Shown in pieces: positions 1-12,600 of a stretch of 64,000 nucleotides of DNA. Source of the DNA: Struthio camelus (Eukaryota > Chordata > Aves > Struthioniformes > Struthionidae); assembly GCF_040807025.1 (NCBI RefSeq), contig NC_090943.1:1474356-1538355 (forward strand), in the 5' to 3' direction. The notes beneath the pieces are model-generated. The model did not search any database. It saw only the letters and a program-made list of their open reading frames with translations, and was not told where the DNA came from. The translations under genes and the position numbers were made by a program. Position 1 is the stretch's first letter. Every line of letters starts with the position of its first letter.

Positions 1-1231
1 TTGTTTGTTAAAGTTTGTTTAGAAGGCAGACTGACCCACCATCGCACACACCATCTTGTAACTTATTGCTTAGTAAGTCGAACTCTTAGCTTTGAAATTC
101 TAAGATTTTTACAGTTAAAGGAAAATGCGATACCACTGTTGATAAGTAATGTCATATCCATCCTGCCCACAGAGTAATTTAGCTTTTGTGGTAGAGAACT
201 TGCCTCTTATTCAGTCACTGACAAGTGTCAGGAACCTTCCAGTCAGAGTTTTAGGCAGAGGGATCTGGATAGATCCTCCCAGGTTGTACCTGTTATGTGT
301 TGTATAATTCTTGCATGTTTATGAAAGCTTTGCATTAAAAGAAGCTTGTTTTTTTGACCCCACTGAGCCTATTGTTAAGCTTTTCTAGAATTTCAGATGG
401 TCAGGAACCTTCTACTGAGTTTCCACTTTGGTGGCATGTATAACCAGTTGATACCTGCTTGTTTGTGTACTAACACAGAGTTTCTGCACAAAAATAGCTC
501 TCCCTTGTCTGCAAATGTTTGCAGGGAAAACTCATGCTCCCCTCCCCAAACCCTTGTTTGTTAAGCTAAACATACGAAACTCTTCAATTACTCTGATTGA
601 AAAAAAGTCTCTGTGTTCAGATTGTCATCCTGGTTGGTCCTCTCTGCACTGTTCTTGTTACTGCATCTTTCCTGAATGTGGGAGATTAGAACTGTAGGCA
701 ATATTCTAAGTAAAACCTCACTGGTGCCTTATTTTCCCTGGAAATGCCTTTCCTGCAACTTAGTGAGATTGCTGATCCCTTTTTTTATGGCCATTCACAT
801 CAATATCACGTACTTGTCAGGTGGTTGATTGATGTCTTCAGGTCCCTCGTTCTTTCTCTCATTTCCAACTGATGAGCTCACACCTTTTTTGAGCTCCTCT
901 AGCGCATGGACTTGCACTTTGTACTGTTAATAGAAATGGGATTCGATTTATTCCAGCCTTCACATCATCCATTTCAGATATTCTGTTCCTTTTCTATGTT
1001 TCTTGATTTTTTTTGTGTCATTGGCAGGTGTTCCTATATCGTATTCCAAGGTTATAGATTAAAAAAACAAAAACACCCCAAAACAACAACAAAAACTTGT
1101 TTCTCCTACCTGTCCATGAGAAGTTCCACTTTTTCTTCAAGCCTAGTGGTTCCTCTTTCAGCAGCCCTGTAGTCATCTTCCCATTAGCTAGTTCTTTACA
1201 GCTTTGCAATTTTTGTATTAACTCCTGTCTT

Positions 1232-1385
1232 TCCTGTTAACCAATCCATTTTCTATGCCGTACTGCATCAAATGCTTTCCTTAGCCCAAGGAAGTGAGAA
1301 CTATTTTGTTTTCCTTGTCTAACAAGCCAGATATTTTAAAGAAAAGTACAATCAGATTAGTCTGGCATATTCTACCTGTGTAAAT
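1232..1385 (-). mobile_element. Old LINE reverse-transcriptase fragment (CR1/L2-like)
   Basis: On the minus strand, short in-frame pieces read CQTNLIVLFF and LGLRKAFDAVRH. These fit reverse-transcriptase motifs around the K-A-F-D active-site strand of CR1/L2 elements. The reading frame breaks at least once and there is a stop soon after, so it is an old, decayed copy. Its true ends are not visible, and surrounding T-rich sequence may belong to it. Confidence 0.55.
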
Positions 1386-2506
1386 CAAGAATGCATTTTA
1401 TACACGTTGCTTTGCCTCCGTTTTTTTAAATATGCTTTCCTTCTGGTTCTAAGTTCTTATCTGCTGTCAAGTTGTTGGCTCACTTTACTTTCTGAGCACA
1501 GAAAGGCTTCCCTACTTCTCCTTTCTACAGTGTTTCCAGCTCATCTGCCCCTTTACCATATGAGTAATTTCAGAAAGTGATCTGTATATATTTACGAATT
1601 ACAAGTTAGAAACAACTTCCTTCTGGTAGGTGTGTTGTCTTCTCATTAGCTCCCATTGGTGTGTTGGCCTTGATGTGTTATGATGCTGGATAGAAGCAAA
1701 ACTAAACTTACATAGCCAACAGAAACAAAAGTACTCATTTAGGCGTTTAGACTTAAACCTCAGTAAAAGGGCTCCCATTTCAGTGGCAGACTTGGATAAT
1801 TCAGAGACAATCTAGCTTTGATATTAGTTCTGCAGTGACCTCATTATGAAATTCCTTCTTGTCAGGTGCTTTTATCAGTATCAAATTTTATTTACTTTTG
1901 TCTGATGCAAAAAGTGCAGCTGTTTTTTATACAAAAAACTTATTTTTATACTGAAGTGGTAAAGAAATAGCCAAAGATATTTGGCAACCGTATAGGAAAC
2001 AAAGTGATTATACTTTCATCAACTCTAATATTGTTGAAACTTTGAGCAGTCATCTTTGTACAATAGGATTTTTAGTAGTGTAGCAGACATTTGCTCCACT
2101 TTATGTTTTTCTGGTATTCCTCTCTGCATCCAAGAATATACTGGTAGACACATATGCTGTATATGTTTCCTTCATGAATCAGAACTTACACAAGCTCATC
2201 TACAGTACAAACTGTTGTCGCTGTTATATTTTGCATTTAGGCTTTAGCTAACTCTAAAATAATAGTGTTCTTACTCTTCCTGGAGCTGTTATCAGAGGTC
2301 TCACTGCATCAGTTCCTCTAGATTCTACTTCAGAAAGTTGTCTTTGCCCATAAACACTGATACAGTATTTTCTGGAGTGAGAGCTGCCATTTTTCCACAT
2401 AGGTCTCCACAAAGTGACGGGATATAAGTTATGGAGGGAACGTTCACAAAGACTTAACTTAAATCACTGTAGGAAATGTTCCATGTTTTCTTTCTGCAGT
2501 CACTAT

Positions 2507-2522
2507 GGGGGGGGGGGGGGGG
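2507..2522. repeat. G16 homopolymer in SCAP intron
   Basis: A run of sixteen G residues. Long mononucleotide runs are often of uncertain length in assemblies. Confidence 0.85.
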
Positions 2523-3461
2523 AGATGTAGAGAAGGCTCTTCAAAAGAGAATCCCAACTGACTTGTCTTCTAGAGGAGCTGCCTTCTCTCTCCCTCTGTG
2601 AGGGGAGCCAGGGAAGATTGATCTTCTGTATTTTAAATTGGCCTTTGTTAAATGTACCATTTCCGTGCAAAATCCTACCAGTAACCCTTATCACGTTGAG
2701 GGAAGTGTTCTTTTTTGGGTTAATAGCTCTTGTCTAGCCAAATGACATGCTGCCAATTTTTGTCACTACGCCTTCATATGCTTAGTATGCTATTGTAAGC
2801 CCAAGTTGAATCTTGCCTGAAGTATTAGTTGATAAAGACTATGTAACTGTTAACCTGAATTTTGGAAACATAACCACAAGTTCCAGTTCCCACCCAGTTT
2901 TGGTGTTACATGTCAATTAATTTCTGAACCTGTAAGGCATTTTCTGTTCCATGCAATGCAGAGGAATTGTGAAAAGATTTTGCAGAGTTGTGGGTATTGA
3001 ACAGTTTTATCTCTGCTAGACCCTTTTGTACATTTTAGAGCGCTCTGTACAACTTAACTAAACCACCCCAGGAAGACTGATAACAGCTTTCTGTGTAGTA
3101 TCCCATTCAGCATATGTGGAAAGAGGAATACAGAGGAGTTAAAGGTCTTTTAAGAAGAAATCCACAGAGCCAATTTCTCTGTTAATCAGACTGGAGGTAT
3201 CTTAATGGTGGAACCTAGGAGTGGTGAACAGTGAAAGGTGTGTGGCCAGGCACTATGCAGAGAAACGACAGTGGGATTCTGGAGTTTGTGCTCCTATTAC
3301 AGTGAGATTCCGATTTGTAACCCCTGGCTCTTGATGCGTTGATAGTTAAGAGCAAGAGCAGTAACGTGGGGTCTTCCGAGTATTCATCTCAGCTGCTTTG
3401 CCTTTTTGTTTGCGAGTGTTGCAATATACACTGCAATGCATAATCTTTTCTTATGTTTCAG

Positions 3462-3682
3462 TTCTGGTGTCAAAAGCTTGGAGGAAGTTTGCCTTCAGGT
3501 GACAGATCTTCTGCCAGGCCTCAAGAAACTGCGGAATCTGCTCCCCGAACATGGCTGTCTGTTACTGTCTCCAGGGAACTTTTGGCAGAATGACCGAGAG
3601 CGCTTTAATGCTGACCCAGATATCATCAAAACCATTCATCAGCATGAGCCAAAGACATTGCAAACATCAGCTACTCTCAAAG
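3462..3682 (+). CDS. SCAP: SCAP exon, human residues about 137-210 (lumenal loop 1)
   Basis: The exon opens after TTTCAG and ends AAAG|GTAGG. It encodes the conserved stretch around [14 protein letters not shown] and [19 protein letters not shown]. This is the first part of the large lumenal loop 1, which in mammals binds cholesterol and contacts loop 7. One base at the left completes a codon begun in an exon outside the window. Confidence 0.95.
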
Positions 3683-6600
3683 GTAGGAGGCTGGAGTGCC
3701 ACTGAAGCTATGAGAAATGTACCTACAGGTTGCTCTGCTGTTTTGTCCTCATTATGTCCGGTGGGTGGCATTTTGCTACTCAGCAGCTGGGATGAAATTG
3801 CTAAATATATTTCATCTCTCATTTTGTATCTGTGTTTGGACTCAGTCTTGAAGTTGCAGAAAGCAAATAATTCTGTTCAACCAGCCTCCGTTCTGTAGGT
3901 ATAAAAACAACAGATAACTTGCCTAAGCCTCTCTGTTCCTATTCCTCTACATATATGCTATATCCTGTCTTTTTCCCTGGTGCTCTCAGAACAGCACTGG
4001 CTGTGGCATTCAGACTGTCTCATTGTAACAGATGAATAAATATTCATCCTGCAGTGTGCTTTCACTGATACTTGTCTGCATATACCGCAAGTGGACACCA
4101 GATCTCATTAAAGTGTTTTTGCTCTCTTAATTAAAAAAAGTTTGACTGCATCTGTCATCATATTGTGTAGTAGTTCTATAATGTCAGGGAAAATGTTGTC
4201 TCTCTCTTTTTAAAGGAACTTTGTAGATTTTGGGGAAACCTATAATCTGACATGTCTGAAAAGGGGTTTTGTAACCTTAAAGCAAGTTTATTTTAAAGGT
4301 TATTTTTTTGAGCACCCAGAATACATACAGACTATAGTTTGGAGCACATGATGTCTCTCTTTGACAGCTCATTTACAAATAAGATAGAGGTCTACCCAGG
4401 AACGTAACCAGATGGATTTTAAATATCTCCAGGGAAGGAGACTCCACAACTTCTCTGGGTAACCTGTTCCAGTGCTCATTCATCCTTACAGGAAAGAAGT
4501 CTTTCCTCATGTTCAGATGGAGCTTCCTGTGTTTAACTTTGCGCCTGTTACTTCTCATCCTATCACTAAGCACTACGGAGAAGAGTCTGGCCCCATCCTC
4601 TTGACGCCCCCCCCTTCAGATACTTGTACACATTGATCAGATCCCCCCTCAGTCTGCTCCAGGCTGAAGAGTCCCAGCTCCCTCAGCCTCTGCTCATATG
4701 ACAGAGGCTGCAGTCCCTTCATCATCTTTGTGGCCCTTCACTGGACTCACTCGAGGAGCTCCATGCCTCTCTTGTACTGGGGAGCCCAGAACTGGAACCA
4801 GTACTCCAAGTGGGGCCTCACCAGGGCTGAGGAGAGGGGCAGGATCACCTCCCTCCACCTGCTGGCAACACTCTGCCTAATGCAGCCCAGGGTACCATTG
4901 GCCTTCTTGGCCCTAAGGGCACGTTGCTGGCTCATGGTCAACATGTTGTCCACCAGGGCCCCCAGGTCCTTCTCCGCAGAGCTGCTTTCCAGCAGGTCAG
5001 CCCCGAGCCTGTCCTGGTGCCTGGGGTTATTCCTCCCCAGGGGCAGGACCCTGCCCTTGCCTTGGTTGAACTTCAGGAGGTTCCTCTCTGCCCAGCTCTC
5101 CATCCTGTCCAGGTCCCTCTGAATGGCAGCACAGCCCTCTGGGGCATCAGCCACTCCTCCCAGTGTTGTATCGCCGACAAACTTGCTGAGGGTGCACTCT
5201 GTCCCTTCCTCCAGGTCATTGATGAATAAGCTGAACAATACTGGTCCCAGTACTGTCCCCTTGGGGGCCACCACTACACACAGGCCTCCAACTAGACTCT
5301 GCACTGCTGACCACAACCCTCTGAGCTCGGCCATCCAGCCAGTTCTCAATCCTGTCCACTCGTCCAGCCCACGCTTCCTGAGCTTGCCTGTGAGGATGTG
5401 ATGGGGGACAGTGTGGAAAAGCCTTGCTGAAGCCCAGGTAGTCCACCCTCACTGCTCTCCCCTCCTCTCCCCAGCCAGGTGTCTCCCATCAGAGAAGGCT
5501 ATCAGGTTGGGTAAGCATGGTTTGCCTTTGGTGAATCCACGCTGACTACTCCCGATCACCTTCTTGTCCTCCACGTGCTTAGAGATGGTCTGCAGGATGA
5601 GCTGTTCCATCAGCTTTCCAGGGCTGGAGGTGAGGCTGACAGGCTTGTATTTTCCTGGCTCCTCCTCCTTGCCCTTGTTGAAGACTGGAGGGACGCTGGC
5701 TTTCTTCCAGTCCTCAGGCACCTCTCCTGATCTCCAGGACCTTTCAAAGATGATGGAGAGTGGCCTAGCGATAACATCCGCCAGCTCCCTCAGCAGTCGT
5801 GGGTGCATCCCATCAGGGCCCATGGACTTGTGGGTGTCAGGTTTGCCTGAATGATCTCTAACCCGATCCTCCTCCACCAAGGGAAGGTCTTCCTTTCCTC
5901 CAGCCTTTCTCCCTGGTCTCGTGGGTCGGGGATTCCTGAGGGCTGGCCTTAGCAGTGAAGGCTGAGGCAAAGAAGGCGTTCAGGACCTCAGCCTTTTTTG
6001 TGTCCTTTGTCACCAGGTCCCCTGCCCCATTCAGTAGCAGGCCTACATTTTCACTTGGCTTCCTTTTGTTAATTATGCGTTTGAAGGAGCCCTTCTTGCT
6101 GTTCTTGATATCCCTTGCCAGATTTAATTCCAAATGGGCCTTAGCCTTCCTTGTTGCATCCCTGCGTACTCTGACAATATCCCTGTATTCCTCCCAAGTG
6201 GCCTGTCCCCTTTTCCACGTTCTGTAGACTTCCCTCTTCTGTTGGAGTTTTGCCAGAAGTTCCTTGCTCATCCATGCAGGTCTCCTGCCCGCTTTGCTCA
6301 ACTTCTTACTCAGAGGGATGCACTGCTCTTGAGCCTGCAGGAAGTGATGCTTGAATATTAACCAGCTGTCCTGGACCCTCCCCCCCCTTCCTTCCAGGGC
6401 CCTACCCCATGATATTCCTCCAAGTAGGTCCCTGAAGAGGCCAAAGTTAGCCCTCCTGAAGTTCAGGGTTGCAAACTTACTTATTGCCCTGCTTCTTCTG
6501 CACAGGACCCTGAGCTCTACCGTCCCACGGTCACTGCAGCCAAGGTTGCCCCCAACCATCCCATCTCCAACCAGACCTTCCTTGTTTGTTAGTACAAGGT

Positions 6601-9600
6601 CCAGCAGCACACATCTCGTTGGTTTCTCCTTAACCTGTGTCAGAACGTTATCATCAGTGCTTTCCAGGAACCTCCTGGATTGTTTCTGCCTTGCTGTGTT
6701 GTTCTTCCAGCAGATGCCAGGGTGGTTGAAGTCCCCCATAAGGATCAGGGCCTGTGACTGTGAGGCTACTTCCAGCTGTCTGTAAAAGGCCTCCTTGACT
6801 TCCTCCTTCTGGTCAGGTAGCTTGTAGTAGACATCCACAACAGTGTCACCCATCTTAGTCTGCCTTTTAGCCCTTACCCTCTGCTTTGAGGCAGAGCTCT
6901 GTACATTCCACATGCTGTCTCACATAAAGGGCAACTCTGCCACCTCAATTTCCTGGCCTGTCTTTTCTAAAAAGCATGTAGCCATTCATGACAACATTCC
7001 TGTCATGTGAGCTATCCCACCAAGTCTCTGAAATGCAATGAGATCAAAGCCCTGTGACCGTACACAGATCTCTAACTCTTCCTGTTTATTCCCTATGCTC
7101 TGTGCATTGGTGTATAGGCACCTCAGAGAGGTATTCGAGCATACCAGTTTCCCAGGAGGGATGCAATACCTGCCTCCTCTGTTGAAGGACAAATTGAGTG
7201 CCAATCTGAAGCACCTGTACAGAAATGCACTCAGCATGGGAAACAAATAGGAGGGATTAGAGGTATGAGAAAAAACTTCTTTACTGTGAGGGTGACAGAG
7301 CATTGGAACAGGTTGCCCGGAGAGGTAGTGGAGTCTCCTTCTCTGGAGATATTCAAAACCCGTCTGGATGTGATCCTGGGCAATATGCTCTAGGTGACCC
7401 TGCTTGAGCAGGGAGGTTGGACTAGATGATCTCCAGAGGTCCCTTCCAACCTAAACGATTCTGTGATTCTGTATGTGCAGTTGGAGGGCTACACTCTCTT
7501 CGGGATTATGGAGGTATGGTGGAGTAGCTGACAGGACTAGAGTGCCGCAGTGGACCAGCTCCTTAGGAAGAACGGGCTGGGAAGGCGAGAGGGAGAATTG
7601 CCTTTTGTGGAAGAGAGCAGCAGGAGTGCATGGAGCTCTACCTAGGGACAGACAGTGAGCTAGTTGAGAGCTTATGGGTTAGGATAAAGGGCAGACCAAT
7701 GTAGGCAAAGTTGTGGTGGTTGTCTGTTACAGCCTGCCTGATCAGGGAGATGATGATGATGAGGACAGACATCTTAAGACAACAGGAGGAAGCCTCATGT
7801 TTGCAGGCCCTGGTCCTCATGGGGCACTTCAACCACCCTGATAGCTGCTGGAAGGGCAACACAGCAAGGCACAAGCAATCCAGAAGGTTTCTGGAGTGCG
7901 TTAATGGTGACTTCCTGACATGTGTGGTCAAGGAGCCAATGAGGGCATGTGTTCTGCTGGAGTTCATGCTTAAAAATGCAGGAGAACTGGCTGGGAATGT
8001 GAAGGTTGGGGGCAGCCTTGACTGCAGTGACCATGAGATTGCAGAGTTCAGGATCTGGAGAGGAAGAGGGGCAAAAAAGGAGAAAGCAAGGTCACAACCC
8101 TGCACTTTAGGAGAGGAGGCTTTGGTCTCTTCAGGGATCTGCTTGGAAGAGTCCCATGGGCATGCGGTCCTGGAGAGAGGATAGGCCCAGCAGAGCTGGT
8201 TGATTTTCACAGATCACCCTTTTCAAGAATGGTCCATCCTGATGTGCAAGAAGTCAAAAAAGATAACAGGAGGCCTGCATGGATAAACAAGGAGCTCCTG
8301 GCTAAACTCAAACGAAAAAAAGAAGTGTATAAGAGATGGAAGCACGGACAGGTGACCCAGAAGGAATATAGAGCGTGCAGAGATGGGGTTAGGAAAGTCA
8401 GAGCCTATCTGGAATTGAATCTGCTAAGGGAGGTGGAGGGCAACAGGAAAGGCTTCTACAGGTATATCAGTGGCAAAAGGAAGACTAGGAAAAATGTGGG
8501 CCCACTCCTGAATGGGGCAGAGGACCTGGAGAAAAAGGACATGGAAAAGGCTGAGGTACTTGGTGCCTTCTTCCCCTTGGTCATTACTGCTAAGAGTTGC
8601 TCTCAGGAATCCCAGGCCTCTGAGACCTGTTGGAAAGTGTGGAGCAATGAAGACTTACCCTCAGTAGGGGAGGATCAGAACCTTTAAAGAAATTGGATGT
8701 ATGCAAGTCCATGGGATGCGGTGGAGTGCATCCATGAGTGCTGAGGGAGCTGGCTGATGCTGTTGCAAGGCCACTCTTGATAACTGTTGAAAGGTTGTGC
8801 TGATCCAGGGAAGTTCCCGGGGACTGGCAGAAGGCAAATGTCACTCCTGTCTTCAAGAAGGAGGGTCCAGGGAACATCCAGCGGGTCAGCTTCACCTCAG
8901 TCCCTGAGAAGGCAACGGAGCCATCCTGGAGACCGTTTCCAAAAATATTAAGGACAAGAAAGTGATTGGGAGTAGTCAGCGTGGAAGGGAAAATCATGCC
9001 TGACTGACCTCATAGACTTCTATGAAAGAATGACTAGCTCATTGGACAAGAGAAGACGTCCTGAGACCCCTTCCAACTTTATGATTTTGTGATTCTGTGA
9101 CCTCTGGAGATCATCTAGTCCAACCCCCCTGCTCAAAGCAGGGTCAGCTGGAACACGTTACTCAGTGCTGTGGCCAGTTGGGTTTTGAATATCTCTAAGG
9201 ATGGAGACTCCACAACCTCTCTGGGCAACCTGTTCCAGTGTTTGACTACCCTCACAGTTTAAAAAAAATTTTTTTTTCTTATATTTAAATGGAATTTCCT
9301 GTGTTTCAGTTTGTGTCCATTGCCTCACGTCCTGTCACTGGATACCACTGAGACGAGTCTGGCTTGATCTTCTTTACTCCCCTGCCATCAAGTGTTTATA
9401 TACGCTGCCAAGCCTTCTCTTCTCCAGGCGAAGCAATCCCAACTCTCAGCCTCTCCTCGTATGAGAGATGCTCCAAACCCTTGATCATCTTTGTGGCTGT
9501 TTGCTGGATGTGGTCCACTGTGACCATGTTATCACTGTACTGTGGAACCCAGCACTGGACACCGCGCTCCAGGTGTGGCCTCACCAGGGCTGAGTAGAGG

Positions 9601-12600
9601 GGCAGAATCACCTCCCTTGACCTGCTGGCAACACTCTCCTAATGCAATCTGGGATGCTGTAGGCCTTCTTTGCCCCAAGGGCACATTGCTGGCTTATGGT
9701 CAACTTGTTGTCCACCAGGATCTTCAGGTCCTTCTCTGCAGAGCTGCCCTCTCTGGGTACCTTCCAACCTCAACAATTCTGTGATTCTGTGAAAATGCTT
9801 CTTATAAGAATAGTAGCTCTCGTACAACATTCTCGGCAGTGAGCACTCATTTCTCATCTTTTTTGTTTATTTGTCTGTTATCTTAATGCTTTGTTCATAT
9901 TTTTATTTTGCAGATCTGTTGTTTGGACTCCCTGGAAAGTACAGTGGGGTGAACCTTTATAATAGGAAGCGAGTGGTATCATATACTGTCACACTGGGTC
10001 TCCAGCATTATGATTCTAGGTAAGGAGCTTTAGCTGTGCTATTTTTATGTTAGGGATTCTTCTTTGTTTCTTGGCAATTTTGCTATTTTCTCTATTCTGA
10101 TTATTGTTATTTTTTTCTTTATTTTCCCTTTTCTTGTGTTTTAGATTATTTTGCTATAGAAAAGCAGAGTGCTATTTTGGGGAGAAATGGAGATACATTA
10201 CTCAGCTCTCAATTTCTTTTTAGAAAAGTACATATAATAATCAAAGCTGCTAGTGGGAGCTCTTCTGATGAGGGCCTCTTCTGCCCGCAGAGCTGTCATA
10301 GCTGAAAGCCACAGGCAAAGCCCAGTAGGTCTGTTTTGACCCAGCTCCTGGTGCAAGGAGTGTTTTCCTTTCCAGTAAGCACTAGTTCAGCCGGCACCAA
10401 CTGTGAAACCCTTTTAGCAACATTGGCAAAGCTGGCTTGGATTGAAGGGGTCTGAAGAGTAAGTGCTCTGCTCTGTGCTGCGGAGAATTCCTGAAGGATT
10501 TTGCAGGAATTCTGATTTCAGAATTCCTGAAGAATGAATTTGCAGCCCTGTAGCTGAAACTTGCTCTGCTGCTGCCCATGCAAGAAACCTTCAGCCTCAA
10601 GGACTGTCTTGTAGCACCTTTCATCAGCTGTATTTATGTAAAATTTAGGGGATGTTTGAAACTACATGTTGAGCGTGTTCAGTTCCCCAGAGCCAAGATT
10701 TCTGATGATGAGCCCTTGCTTTAAATAGTTTTGCTGAGTCTTTGTAATTCTTATTATTGACTCTTAGAAATCTAGGTCTGTGAGATTGCCACAGTACAGA
10801 TGTGATGAACATAGTTGAAGCCAGAGAGGAACAGATTAGCAGTCAGGCTTAGAGAGAACTGTGTTTTGTAAGTCTGTATAAATCCATAGAGCATCTTGCT
10901 AGCTGTCCTGTACTCATTGAGCTCTTCCTTGGAATTGCATGCTGGTTGTTTGGTATAGCATAAATCTCATCCTTCTGCTTGCTTTTCATCTCAGGTTCCT
11001 CAGCAGCCTCCGTTCTCGCCTGAAGCTGCTGCATCCAAGTCCTAACTGCACATTGCGAGAGGAGAACATTGTTCATGTGCACTTCAAGGAAGAGATTGGC
11101 ATTGCTGAGCTGATCCCCCTTGTCACCACCTATATTATACTCTTCGCTTACATCTACTTCTCCACACGTAGGTTTGTGGGGTGGAGAACCTCAAGGGAAA
11201 GCAAGCTTCATAAGCCACCTGCGTGCTTGCTGGTGGAACATGTGCAAGGGTTCAGTGACAGGTTGCCTTTTTTGCTGCTGCATGTAAGGGGAAGGGTCCA
11301 GTCCATAGTACTGCAGTTCCCTCCTGTTTCAGCAGGAAAGGCAATGTTGAAATATTACCGTGATAGAAAACTGTCATATAGAGAGTCAATAGTCCTGTTT
11401 ATCTGGTTTCAATTAATCTGTTCTCAGCAAGTGCTGTATTATTTCTTGTGATATCTTCTGTGATGGTTTCTGTCTTCTGCACATTTAAGTGCCACAGTAA
11501 TGATGTCTTCTCCACTTTTGAGAGACTAGTTCATGCTCAGAAAGGTCTGACCTTCTGGTTTTAGTCCTTACTAGCCACGTTTAAGTTTCTTTCATTCATG
11601 CTCCAACAGTGCTGTGTATGGAACTAGTTTGAGCTGCAAACCATGCATTATCCTGGGGCCAAATCCTTGTTACAGTACCTGTTTAGCAATTACTGTCGTG
11701 TCAAAAGTATCTGGGAGCTACGTTTAAGACAATGACACTGAACTACCACTATTTCTGCAGGATAGTAAGCTGCCTGCTGAAATAATGGAGGATGAGGATC
11801 CCTTCCACTTGATTTTTTTTGTTATTATTATTTTTTGGATGTTATTTTCTTTTGTTTGGTAATGAGAGACTTTGCATTCTGTTTTTCAGGGAAGATTGAC
11901 ATGGTGAAGTCAAAATGGGGCTTGGCACTGGCAGCGGTCGTGACAGTGCTCAGCTCTCTGCTTATGTCAGTTGGCCTGTGCACACTATTTGGCTTGACGC
12001 CTACTCTTAATGGAGGGTATGTTTCCAGAACCGAGCTTCTTTCCAGGCAGATGGGGGTAAAATCATTTGAAAACAGCTGTTCAATGCCTAATGTTTAAGA
12101 CCTAGCATTTTTCAGACAAGCTTCCTACTGTTGTGCAGATGTTATCAGACCCCCTCCTGAGCTGAAGGGCCTTGTGCTTTTCTGCTTGCCAGCGAATAGA
12201 CTTGACTGGGCCACAGGCTTTTTGGGGATGTGTTATTGCTTAGCCATTGTCTCCCTGTCTAGAGCTGAAAGAATTGTTGGGACAACCTTTTATTCATAAA
12301 CTTGAGTTCCTGGCAACTAGATAGGCTCCCATATTCCTTCCTCCTGCAGTGACTTGTCTCAGCATCTGAAAGGGCTTGTTATCTTTCCCCTGGCTAACTG
12401 AGTAACATTCATTACATGTTACTGAGAAAGATCTTGGAAAGTGGCAGAGGTGACCTGTGGTATTGTGCCTGAGAGGCTAGCTTGGTACCTTTGCACCCAT
12501 CACTGATATTTACTCAACTCTTCTTTTGACTGGGGTTGCTGTGTATGTTACAGTCGGTGTTGTGACTTTTGATGTAGTTACTACAGTTCATTATGTTTGT

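Larger units (their letters stand above)
1..3461. other. SCAP intron (5' end outside window)
   Basis: AT-rich intron upstream of the first visible SCAP exon. Besides the old LINE fragment at 1232, an A-rich tract near 1061-1096 and the G16 run, nothing was recognised. Confidence 0.8.
3683..9913. other. SCAP intron filled with CR1 elements
   Basis: The 6.2 kb intron is mostly CR1 sequence from 4380 to 9791. Nothing was recognised in 3683-4379 or 9792-9913. Confidence 0.85.

Noticed and set aside
4698..5401. Plus-strand open frames within the minus-strand CR1
   Set aside because: They are antisense shadows of CR1 ORF2; the identical frame recurs in the second copy for the same reason.
10690..10775. 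Possible C/D-box snoRNA in a SCAP intron (TGATGATGA with a flanking AGATTT/AAATCT pairing)
   Set aside because: No D box (CTGA) sits next to the closing stem, so the required C/D geometry is absent.
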